Shown piece after piece: positions 21,426-33,500 of a stretch of DNA of 64,000 bases; positions within the stretch are counted from its first letter, which is position 1; each line of letters begins with the position of its first letter. Below the pieces are notes generated by a model. That model was given only the letters and a program-made list of their open reading frames with translations. It was not told where the DNA came from and searched no databases. The position numbers were made by a program, and so were the translations under genes. This stretch comes from Zhengitettix transpicula (lineage: Eukaryota; Arthropoda; Insecta; Orthoptera; Tetrigidae): positions 6,192,087 to 6,256,086 of the forward strand of contig CM073591.1 in the NCBI GenBank assembly GCA_037074705.1. The letters run 5' to 3'.

Positions 21426-23086
21426 TATTCATGTGTACATATGTTCAATTTCACAGGATTACATGCTCCATTCTCATGCAACACCTTAAATGCTTTGCAT
21501 TAGATATATTTCTTTAATGTATTTATTGAACTTTAAAGTGATATTAGACTTTGCATCATTAATTAAAATTGGTAACGTGGAGAGTGCCGCTGTTTTGATG
21601 TGACCATCTGTGTAGTTGGGCCATGTTTGAAAGATAGCTTCTGAGACTTGAATTAAGAATCCCCACTTTCGTAATATTGTGCGAGGCAAGAAATCTGAGT
21701 AGTTCAGAACAGACGATTGTAGGTAGAACAGGGAATTACATTTAATTCAGTGCTACTTCAAATGAGTTCTGGAAAATTCTCCACACAATGATCAAAAATT
21801 CAATTTACAGTTTTAAAATAATTTGTTTATTTCTCATCATAGTTTTCCTTGAATGTGATACATTTTATCTGAATATGTTATAACTATTCAATTCAATTTT
21901 CTTATCTCTGTACAATAAAGAGCAAACATGAGTCACTTCTGTAGCAATAGGGTTCATCATGATTCAAGAAAAGTATGAGTGGAAATCAGTTTTCAAAATT
22001 TCTGACAACAGTTATAAAACACTAGGGTGCAATAAGCACACACCTATGAAAAGATTCACACGAGAAAGAACAGGACGCAAAGTTTAGTCAACGACTGAAA
22101 TGATGAGATAAAATAATTCCACGGTAATAACTGGAAATGAACCTTTAATTTAAAATTAAGGGTAATAGATGAGAGAATATATGTAATTTATTCATATATA
22201 TGAAACCACTTTAGTGATATTTCTGGAGGTTGTCTAAACTAACTGGGACTACTGAGAAAAGTCCAGTAGGTCCTGATAAATTTTTGAAATATAATAATAT
22301 TGGCATTGGGAAAACTTTAAGCAGTTGCACTTTTATTAAAAGAACGCAGATATCTGTCCACATCTGTTTGGGTTGTTGATGCTTATGTTCTGAAATAATG
22401 TACAGTCTTCACAAGGACAGAGTATTTTTAGTGTTAGAGGTGTCTGTGTTTCCCCCAATGTGGCACCCTAATTAACTTTGTCCAAATTTTCACTGTGTCT
22501 ACTTTTTCTCCTCTATCCTTCATAGAATATGAAGACACTTTTTGAAATGTTGGTTTCATAACCTCATTCTGTATAAAATATGGCTGCCGTTGCCGAGTTA
22601 CTTCTATGGTCAACGGAAACACTGAGAACATCACACTAGTGGGAAGGTTATTAATGTTACCTTTCATAGCTGGCAAATAAGATAAGAATATGATGCAATG
22701 TTACAGAGATAAAAGTTAAGGTTCATCACCAGTCGTATGGAAAAATAATTCTTCGATAGCATTGTTTGGACTCCAGAACCAATAGAAAACATAAATGTAT
22801 GGAGGGACTTTCAAATGCAGCTTGATCTAAAGGCTTGGCAATAGCAGGCACTTAATATATGAGATTTCCATTTCATTGTAAATTAAAACCATATTTCACA
22901 CAACATTAGCTGTGTTTACATGTAAAACAACATTCAGAGCCATTCCCTCTGCAATTGGTAACTGTATGATATTTGTAAAAAGACGATGAGGCAAAGGGCT
23001 ACAGCAAAAAAAAAAAAGGACTTACATTATTTAAACAAATAAATTATTAAAGGTCCAGCATTATACATATTAAAAATTCAATGATT
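21426..23086. other. Intergenic region between lipase and WARS 3' ends
   Basis: AT-rich, no recognised gene. It should hold the WARS 3' UTR (minus strand) and possibly the distal lipase 3' end. Confidence 0.5.
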
Positions 23087-26000
23087 CTACTTTCTGAAGT
23101 TCAGCGGCCTTGGAGTCATAAATTGAGCTACTAATTCATCGGTGATCGCTGCTCTTCTCGCTTGGTGTTCAGCGACCAAAGGCTGCAGGACATTTATCAA
23201 CTGTGCCTTCAGTTCTCCCGTGAGCAACGCGCCACTGGTGTAGTCCTGAAAGTATTTTATGTAAAGTCATTTAATTAATTATATATTCAAATTAAACAAT
23301 TGATAGTATTGGCAAGATCCCTTAAACCAACCCCATAATGTACCTTACGTATCTGCTCAAGCTTTTCGTCATCTTCCAAGAAAAATCGGAGGTACTGGTA
23401 AGCAATGTCCACGTCACAGTTACCACCTTTCTCACGATGTTCTTCGACGGTTGCCTGACCGCCAGAAAATGCGTGCTTGTTCACCTAATGCATGAGAATG
23501 GCATAGGTCATGACTTGTAATGACACCAAGAAAAACATGTTTAATTTTCAAAATTCTGAGTAATAAATTCTCTCAATTTTCCATAAATACGTAAACAACT
23601 TTAAACAGAAAAATCTCAATCTTAGGATTGATTGTGAAATACCAAGTAAAACCAACAAAGAATGTGGCTGAACAACCAATGATAAAACTTGCCTTATTTT
23701 TCATCTGTTTGGGGGTGTCTGTGAGAAAGATGGAGGTGGTAGTGTCACTTGCAGACATCTTCGTCTGAGCCCCTTGCAATGCGGGGAAGAACGCAGAGTG
23801 CATAAGCGCTGGTTTGTGATAACCCAATTTCGGAGCAACATCTCGAGTCATTCGGAAGTAAGGATCCTTAGGATACAGGTGTATAAAGAACACAAACATT
23901 AAGTTTCAATCTAAGTATCATGATGCATACTGAAAGTAAACCTTAATATTATTTTAAGAAGGTAATATTCACGAGAACTACGAACTTAACACACATTGTA
24001 ATAGGAAACTGAAATCCAATACAGACACTGTGTAAAAATTCATTGAATACATTTATAAATAAACACAAATTTTGTAAAGCAATGAAAAACTGTGAAGCAA
24101 CCAGCACATAATACTGCTGCTAGTCCAGGTGAAACTTATTTTAAATAAAGTTCTGTGGAGTTTGGATATTTACCTGGTCAATGGCACACGGGATGAGGCA
24201 CGGAACTTTCTCTTTACCAAAGATGAAGGGGAACGACGTAGAAAAAGATGGTGCCGCTTGGAATGCGGGAAAACTTATCTTACCGATAACGTCACTATCG
24301 CCAAATCCAAATATTCCTTTAACTTGGTTGTATGTCACAGACTTCTCTATGCGGACGACATTGCGATAGAACTCCGGACACTGCCTGGGAAATGCCAAAA
24401 TAGTTGTAAATCGGCCATTCGCAAAAATCATGTACAAACAATAGCAAGGGCAATTCACTTTTCGCCTATAAAAGAGCACAGTTTTGTGTGACAATTTAAA
24501 TGGTAGTTTGTGTAACAACTTCACAAACGCCTTACCTTTGTCAATACAGAAACTGTGATTCAGAAACATAATTTATGTAAATGAACAAACAATTCTGTCA
24601 GCCCAAAAGAAGTGGTCTTGGGTTCAACTCCAGATTCTGACTAGTATTTTCTATATTGCTTTAACAGCCTCTACATAACCGAGTAGTGTGATTGTGAACA
24701 TTGATTGATACATGTCCACTCTCCTGGCTGCCACTGTTGCTGAGACATTACATTCACTTCAGTATGACAATTTTTCTATTGACCATCTTGGGAGTAGCTA
24801 CTTGATGGGAACCATCAAAGCTAGTTATCGATAAGCAGTCATAGCCAAAAGTAATAAACCTACATAAGATATAGTTACATTTTATATATAATTCTGCAGA
24901 TTTAGTGTCTTGGTTGTCCGTCAACTACTTTTGCAACAGAGCAGAGTTCCAGAATGTATGTGGATGACATTAAAACTGGAATGTGATAAAAGTTTCTGAG
25001 CACGGATGATAAGGACAACATGAAAGCTCGAGTAGACTGGAAGGATTTACGAACTGATAAAGTAAGGAATATGAAAGTTGTAGAAAATATTAGTACTGAG
25101 GGAAGGAGTCAAGTTATTGAGACAGTCAGGCGTAATTACAGCGTGTATGTCAGATAATCAGGCACACAGAATTTAGCAAATATTGCGATCTCAACAGCTT
25201 CACAACTGTCAGTATTGGATTAATTCTAGCCTTACATCCAGGCACTTAAAGTGCTTACAGATTGACCTTTCAGATTTAATTTTAATAGATAAAACAAACT
25301 TTATGAATGGATTTTACTTCATATTTAATTCACAGCAGGGATTTAAATCTGAATTTGAAATTTGTCGGCAATGGTGAGGTATTATTTAGATATTCCATTG
25401 TCTGCGGGGTAGAAAGTTGAGCAATGCAAAGCGAAAAATGGCAAAGAAAACAAAGAAAGAGGCAGGTTAAAGAAATGGAGCGAAAGGTCGTACAGAAAAA
25501 AGAACTATAGATTTACTCCAGGCGAAGATAACAAGAAAAATGTCAGAAACAAGTTATGTTGAAGAGATGACGTGACAGATCTTTTAGAAGTTCTGAGAAA
25601 GATGCAGAGATTTACTCCAACACTTTCAACAGTACACAAAAAAAAACTGGGGGAGAGAGCAACACTCGGACACACAACATGAGAGTCCGAACACTACACT
25701 CGTCAGCGGACAGACCTACTAAGTTCGGCCTGGTCCTAGACTGGCAGCTGTCCCAGGATATAGAGTCTTGTTCACCTTCCTACTCCCAAACAATGGAATA
25801 CTCGAATAAGGCATTTAAATATTTCATATGAATCCAACTAAAATATCATTTTTTTAACATTATTAATAATAACTTGCTCCATCAAAGGTGTAACTGCATG
25901 TGCGTTGTCAAGTTTGTTATCGTCTTATGCATGTGCACTGCCTAGTCTGCCACATCTCAGTGCAACGCAGTCTTACTGATGGTATCAAATAATCTTACCC

Positions 26001-26738
26001 TACAAAATTCAGATTTGAAAAGATGAAAGTCTTGTCTACGTCAAACCCACAGGCAATTATGTCTTTCGCATTTTCAAGTGACAACGACATTGCCTCTTCC
26101 ATTTTAAGATCTTTCCAAAGGAACTTTTCATCGTCTGTCAGTTGAATAACCAAGGGAACGTTGAAAACGTCTTGTAGCCATCTGGGGAAAAAAAAGTAGG
26201 GTAATGAGTGCTGGTTTAAAATAAATTTAACTCAATTAAAAATGAATAAAGTAGCAAACTAACTTTGTAAATATAAATGGAATCAGGTGACCCAAGTGCA
26301 TTGCCTTGGAGGACGGGCCACGACCGGTGTAAAGGTAGAACGACTTTCCCGCTTCATATTGGTTGAGAAGTTGAGTCACATCACGATGGGAGAAAAAAAT
26401 ACCGCGTCTCAGAAGGTGGTGCACGGGCTTCCTAGTTACACTTTCGAAACGTGCTAAGAGATCGTCCCCAATCCTCGAGCTGCCAAATCGTTCTAGGAAA
26501 AAATTGTGCTATAAATAGGATGTACATGAGAAGCTGGTGTTACAGACATTTACACATCTAAGGGGGGCGAGCGCTTACTTATTAATTTGTCGTAGTCTAC
26601 CCCAGTTTCCGATTTGCTGACGACGTTCCACGGATTCACGACGTCTTCATCCCCGTCGTCGTCGTCACCACCGTGACTCTTCACGTCTGAATCTTCAAAT
26701 TTTATGCCGCTGACCGAGTTATTTATTTCAGCGGTCAT
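23087..26738 (-). CDS. WARS1: Tryptophanyl-tRNA synthetase, cytosolic
   Basis: Seven exons on the minus strand, in transcription order: 26738-26579, 26492-26264, 26181-25999, 24384-24174, 23866-23693, 23484-23344, 23245-23087; the junctions give an uninterrupted 418-aa protein. It charges tRNA-Trp in the cytosol. Class I signatures are present: the HIGH-type HLGH at residues 119-122 inside a GRGPSS-x-AMHLGH block, and KMSAS at 297-301. The C-terminus [13 protein letters not shown]...FMTPRPLNF matches the eukaryotic family. The first ~50 residues are acidic (DDDDGDED) and carry no WHEP domain, unlike vertebrate WARS1 (471 aa). Intron 5 has a GC donor. Its start codon lies 769 bp from that of the divergent PPP1R21 gene. 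Confidence 0.96.
24385..25998 (-). other. WARS intron 3 (1.6 kb)
   Basis: Longest WARS intron. No repeat family or ORF recognised; the 25400-25650 part is purine-rich. Confidence 0.6.
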
Positions 26739-27507
26739 TTCTGGGTTTTACTACACTTAATTAAGTTACACGAGTATACGAAATTAGGAAGCGCACGTGT
26801 AATCAAACGTCAAACACTTTGCTACGCAAAGAACTCGCGCGGAGATGAAACACACTTCCTATGTCAATTAAATTAAAATCTTTGCCCGAGTTATTAAATC
26901 TCAAATTTATGTGTAATCAAGTGGACAATTGCTGTAAAAGTGACAGAAACACTTTGATGATATTTTATCTGATGTGAGAGATGCTGTTTGAGGTGTTGCG
27001 AGGACGCTTCCTCCCATTCTGCAGATGAGAGAATTAATGTGCTGACAAGAAGTATCTTTGGGATACAAATTGGGGGTGTTGACAGCCCCTTGATTTGGTA
27101 TCTCCCGATCCTGTTGGTGCAATGTTACGCATGTAGTTTACGTACTGTCAACATTCACGCTTCAAAACACATTTCAGTTCGATCCGACCCATTCGTGATG
27201 CCGGACGGCCCTGCGCATATTTTCCAGTAGGTTATGTCGCTCGCTTTGGACTGTCAACGAGCGCTTTTATCAATAATCGGATCTTGCGAAAAATTTGCGT
27301 CATGTTTCAGCTGAAAAAAATAAAATTCTAAAGGTAAGACTGTAATTTCGTTCGTATTTTCCAACGAAGTCACACGAGTATTGCTTGAACTGAGCTAATT
27401 AAAACCATAAAATTATTTCTCTTCCAAACGTTTGAAAATAAACATTTAGATTTCCTGACTAAAAGCAGATGAAGACCCTGTGCTGTTAAAACTATCGGTT
27501 TTTGAAT
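26739..27507. promoter_or_regulatory. Candidate divergent promoter region between WARS and PPP1R21
   Basis: 769 bp between oppositely oriented start codons. CG-containing words cluster near 27180-27300 and 26780-26850, while the rest is AT-rich. No recognisable coding sequence lies inside. A GGTAAGACT donor-like site at about 27333 could end a 5' untranslated exon of PPP1R21, but this cannot be confirmed here. Transcription start sites are not visible. Confidence 0.4.
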
Positions 27508-30500
27508 ATGGAAGGAGTGTCTGGTGATTTACAAGCCAAATATCAAAAAGTTGCAACTGAATATTCAAAGGTATTATATTTCTTACCATTTTTTTAAAAC
27601 TTATTTGATTATTTCATACGGTTTGACTGTCCATTTTTCCAATTTCAGCTTCGTGCTCAGGTCGGTGTGCTTAAGAAAGCCGTCCTTGATGAACAGACAA
27701 AAAATACTGAAATGAAAGAGGTTCTGAAGAAGAGGGAACAGAGCCTTCGTAAAGCTGAACAAGAAATGGATAGTTTGATATTTCGCAACCAACAGCTTAC
27801 AAAGAGAGTTACAGTTTTACAGGATGAATTAGATACCCAGCAGGTAAATTTTAATTCCTGACATGTATTCAAAACAATCACGATATTGAGTAGTACATCA
27901 TCAACACAAAATAATGTTTAAAATTCTCTCCATATATTCAGGTTTTAAAGTCTCCTGTGTTATAAATAATTATTTTAGATATCTGAAGAGGTCTTAACCA
28001 CAGTACATTGTAAATTTGTGTAAATAAATGGTTATTTCTAATTTTTTTATTATTAACTCTTTATTTTCAGACTTTTTCGACCATTACTATTTGTATAATA
28101 TCATTTAAGATTGCTGGAATTGTTTTTGGGTTTCCAACTAGGTGGGGTTTACTAAGCTCGCCACTAGCTCCATCGACATCTTCACATATGATGTTCCCAA
28201 GAACAATTCCAGCAGCATTTTCACCAAGGAAACCTATGGAAATTAATTCTTTAAGATTGTTAGTTAATTTTCAGTTTGTTTTATATTTGAAAGATTGATC
28301 TGTCACTTCCTCTTTGAATTAACTTGCCTTCTTTATCTAGATCTAATTTATCTTTTTACCACTCAATTTATTCTCCAAATTAGGCAATGTAATACACAAA
28401 TGACAAACCAATGTTAACACATTACAATTAGTGCCCCATTATGATAGGTTGAGTTTGAGTAAATTTAATGAGAGAACCATTTTACAGATAAAAAGTAAGA
28501 AGGGAAAAGTTAAGGGCAACGAATTCCAGAAGAATGCAGAGACATCGAATCAAGTCATAGATGAAGAGTTCCAGAAGAAGATTGCAGAGAATGAACGGCT
28601 CGTCTCAGCGGTGAGGCAAAGAATGCTTGTAGTAGTTTCAATTTTTACATTTTTGAAATCCAATGATAAAAGAATACTCTTGTTAAAGTTGACACAATGT
28701 TGTAATCAATGCATTTGAATGATATAATTTTGTAAAATTTATCATTATTTTATGATATTGCAGGGATATTTACCTAAATTATACAAACTGTCATTGTTTC
28801 ATACTCTGCAGAAATTCTATGTATCTAAAACAAATTACAAACTGTTTCCTCCATGCAGTAATAATATTATGTAAGACAACTTGACAGTTTCACCAACAAA
28901 TTTACAGCTCGAAGACCAACAGACGTTACACGAGCGGGAGATTGTGGAGCTGAACGAGAAGATTCAAAGACTTGAACATGAGTTACAGCAGCACCAAGTG
29001 GTCAACAGTGATGCTGAAGAGAAATATAAGGTGAGAAAGTTGTTGAGAATGAACTTCTAATGGAGGGTGATGAAGGGTGTCACATTTTGACACCCGCACT
29101 ATATGTTCCTTATTATCAGTACCTAATTTACAGTTTTGTAATGCTGTATTGCCCATTCCTTGTGACCCAATTTTAATTTTCTGTATCATTAATACTGTTA
29201 ATAATAATACTTGTAACACCGGGTTTCAATTGAGCAAGACTTGGGACCCAGCTATAACATTGATATGATGAGGGGTCCGGAGCTCTATTGTGGCCAGGTC
29301 TGCTGTGGGTAATGTACCTCGGCGAGTGGCCGGTCTCTTGACTGATGCTGACATGGCTGAGGTGGGCTGTTGACTGAGAACTGATTGGCTCTCATAGCGT
29401 GATGATCCGTCAGAGGGTATTTATAAAAAGGAAATGGAATGGTTCCGACACTTTGCCTAGAAGATGACGACAGATTTTTGTCGTCGAAATGTCGTGTTTA
29501 AATATGATTCACCCAAGTGAAAACTGAGAACTGTTTATCTAACAATTACACCGGGAAAGACTTCAATGTTTGATACAATCACAGTGTTTAATTTACTATC
29601 ACTTGAACTTTTTCCATTCGTCATTGTTTTCGTTTGCGTCCTCCGTAACTGTTCAGAACAGGAAATGTTCATAAGAAGTTTTTTTTTTGTTCAGAATTGC
29701 CAATAGAATCATCCCTCAAAGCATGAACCTTTCTTCCTGACTCACCCTGTATAAGTAACTTGTTAAAAGTGTACAACAGATTGGTTTCATTACAGGCTGT
29801 TATTGAATCGCTGGAAACTGAGAAATCTTCTCTTGACCAAGGATTTGAGTCCCGTGGGAAAGAACTCCATGCAGTTAAAGAGGAATTGGAAAAATTAAAG
29901 CAACATCATCAGAATCTGGAGGGCCGATTGGAGAGGGCTCACTGCATCATCTCGCACCACCTGCCATTCGTCGACTCGGGTGTGTGTGGATCGGCATTGA
30001 AAATTCATTTGATAGAAAGATAAAATTGAAATAGTGTGTTTGGTTGACATGCACATTAGCAGTCAAACTTTGAAAATAGTGGAATAGGAAAACTGAGCAA
30101 TTTATGACTGACCTGTAAATAGAATCCAATAGATTATGTTTTTGATTAATCTAGCATACATTCTTATTTATTTGTTCGTATCCGTGGCTTCATGGAATCT
30201 AAATCTGAAGTAATGGATTTATGGAAGCAAAAATATTACTCTCAGATTTTAAATTTGAGTTTATCGTCCGCTTGTGATTACACTTGACGTGTGGTATTCT
30301 TGTTTTTCTACAGGTAGACGTGAGTTGAATGAACTTAACATTCCATACCATGATCGTAAGCAGCATGTTTATTCCCTTCACGTGATAAGTCAGGCCGGGA
30401 ACTACTTGTGTGAGTTGACCGGCGCTCTGTCTGACTATCACACTTACACAGAGCAGAGGCTTCAAGTTGTCGATCCTGATAGGCAACCTATAACAGCAAG

Positions 30501-33500
30501 GGTTAGTCTCCTCATATGATAAATAGTAATTGCTGGAGAATGTTATTTAATGATAACGAATACTAAATTATGTTCGGTGGTATATACTGCAAAGTGCAGG
30601 AGTCAATCTAGCCAATACATGCACTTTAAACTGGGATTCTTTTATTTATTTCCATTTTGGTAATTCCAAAATACAATTTTTTCCTTTAAAAAATGTTCAA
30701 ATGAAATTTAAACTCTTGTATGAGAATATAAAATATAATGTAATTCGAATAAAAAAATATAACGTACAGTTATGATATCAGAGTTCATTTTGAGTTACAG
30801 TTGTTGAGCTACCTGAGAGACAACGCTCGTTACTTGCGAGCTTTGGAGCAGGGGTTTGTCTCCTTTCAGAATGGCATGGAGACTGAGACATTTGTATCTC
30901 TGGAAACTTTACATTCCCTGGAGTGCTTGGCTGTTCCTCTGGCTTCGTACACTGACTACCTACAAAAATTACTGCCCTATCACCAGCTCAGGTAAGCGAG
31001 CGATAACCTCCACCGAATTCTGTATGAGGTGATTTCAAAATTTTAATTTATCACAAGCAACAACAGTGATATAAACTTATGATATGGGTCTTGTTAATCA
31101 GTCTGCCAAGCAGCATATTGTTATGTGCACATAACAGCTGTTTCTTTGATGCATGTATTCTTGTCTACATATTTTAAGTTGCTGATTATTCTAAGGAGAA
31201 AAGAATTTGCGCCAAACAATGCTGTGTTTCTGAGATAATATGGTGCATGCTAATTTTGAGAGTTATTATAGTCACTAGTGGGAGAATAACATGACATCTG
31301 CTTTAAAATTAAAGTAGTAATTGAGTTACTTATAGTTGAATTATAATTTTATTTTTTTTTTCTCAGTTTACAGGAGGAGAACTCTCGAGCGTCAACCAGC
31401 GAATCTGTTCGTTCTTGTAACCAAGAAATTCTGAAACACATAAATTCCATAACCAACAATTTTCTTAAGCTGAAGACGTATGTGAGACTGTTATCTTCTC
31501 AAAGTAAGTTTAGTTTTACGACTGTCTTAAATGCTACCAAAGCTGTCATATGTAGTTGGAAATGCACATAATAAAATGAGGATAAGGATATAATAATTAT
31601 TTAAAAGTTTGTGTCCAACTTAGCTGTACCAATTTCATAATTTGCTTTGAATTGATGGGCATTATCCAGTTTTGGTCTTGGACGAGTTTATTTAATGTCT
31701 GCATTATATTTTCAAAATTTTATTCAATTTTTTCTTGTTTTGAAACCCTCAAATGATTTTATTTTGACGATAGCTCAAAAATGGTAAAAAAACTTATTAT
31801 CTTTTACAAATTGTTTTGCGTGTAATTTCCTCTGGTACATACATTCTTTTCCAATTGAGACAGAGCTTAAGGAAATGTGACCAGTACTGTCATGTATCCA
31901 GCATTTGATTGAAAATCTTACCAGTTGACATATTGCAGCCAAGAGGACTTGCCAGCATCCACCTACATCCCAGCGCAGGTTTCTTCTCGAGGTAACAGAA
32001 GTCCTCAAAAGCCTGAAAGAGTGTATGAAAGGTTAGTCTGTTTGGTGCTTTGTATCTTTGCCAGTTGGGACAGGTTTCGAGAACACTCCTCTGTTGCAGA
32101 CCTTGCTAGGTGCAATTCCTTGAAGGCCGAGATTGAGAACGAAACGCCTATGATATCGACCAAAGTGAGGGCGACCAACGATTGCCTTGTGAAATCTCTG
32201 GGGATGATGGTCTCCTCCGTTACCAAGGTATCTTAGATTTGTGTAAATGCCACAACATTTACTCAGTAATACAGACGACTTAGTGTTCAGATTAGAGCTT
32301 GAATATGACCTGGTGTCTTCATGCAGATATTTGTTAAAATATTAGTTGTAATTGTGGGTTTGTTCATTGGTTGTCTTTTAACTAAATTCTGGCAAACTGC
32401 TGATATCTGGTGTTCAAATTAATTTATTTGTTATGTAATTTACAAATTCATATCCAAAATAATAGGTATAGTTTAGAGGCCATCTGTCTTACAGTGTTAA
32501 AACTTTGGCCATTTCAATTATTAGCGTCAGCAAGTTAGTGGTAATATTTGTACAATCCTTAACTATATGACTAAGAAACTTTGTGTGATTCTGTAAATGT
32601 GTGCCATTTTTCACACTCTGGTATTGTAATCATATTTTATTATGTACATTAATTAAATTGTATGATTAAGAAATTGTCCCCAGCTTTACCTATCATAATT
32701 AGTGTAGTGTGACTTTAGGTTTCTGACTTGCATGACCATTTATAATTACATATTTTAAGGATATCAGATAATTTTCAATATAATATATATTTATCATAAA
32801 TGTAACATTAAAGTGATAGTACAATGCAATAATCATTGTGAGGATTCAAGCACATTTTTTTATGTAACTTACTAAATTCAGTTTAAATGGAAAATTCGCA
32901 ATTACCTTGTCTAGTTATCAGGACTGCTGTCGGACAGTCGAGCTGAGCTCTGGAAAGGAATGGGATCAGGCTCTACTTCCTCAATCTTTGTAAACAGCAA
33001 AACCCATCCCACTGTGGCGTTATACAAGAAACGGGCCATTACGTACATGAACAGCTTGGAGCAGGTGAGTGAGACAAGGGCTTGCAATTATATATATATA
33101 GTTGTTAGATTTTAATATGATACAATCACTTCCTTCCTCTATAAAATGAACACAGTTAGAAATTAAATTTCCTTAAGAAGAAACATAAAATACATGTTGC
33201 GGCAACTCGCAAGTGAGAATAGTTTAAGACGCAAGTAGAGTCTGTGTGCTCTAGGAAAAGCTTGGTCTAGAATGAAGATTAGAAATGATCATTTAACTCT
33301 ACTGTTAATAAGATAGTGAGCTCAATTTTAATTTTCCAGATAGTGAATATATTGTATATACAATTCTGCCTTTTTAACTGTGGAAATATAGTAAAAAACA
33401 ATCCATTTTGACGTCATTCTGTCATGATTGCAGAGGTAGGTGACAAAATGATGTGTTTTTCCTATCAGAATTTCCAGGGTTTAAACTAGAGATCTGTATT

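Noticed and set aside
24595..24660. GGGTTCAACTCC resembling a tRNA/SINE B box
   Set aside because: No A box, cloverleaf or 3' end at the proper spacing.
31925..32236. 103-aa ORF reading through PPP1R21 exons 9-10
   Set aside because: Wrong frame in exon 9; the phase-matched frame with a 68-nt intron aligns with human PPP1R21.
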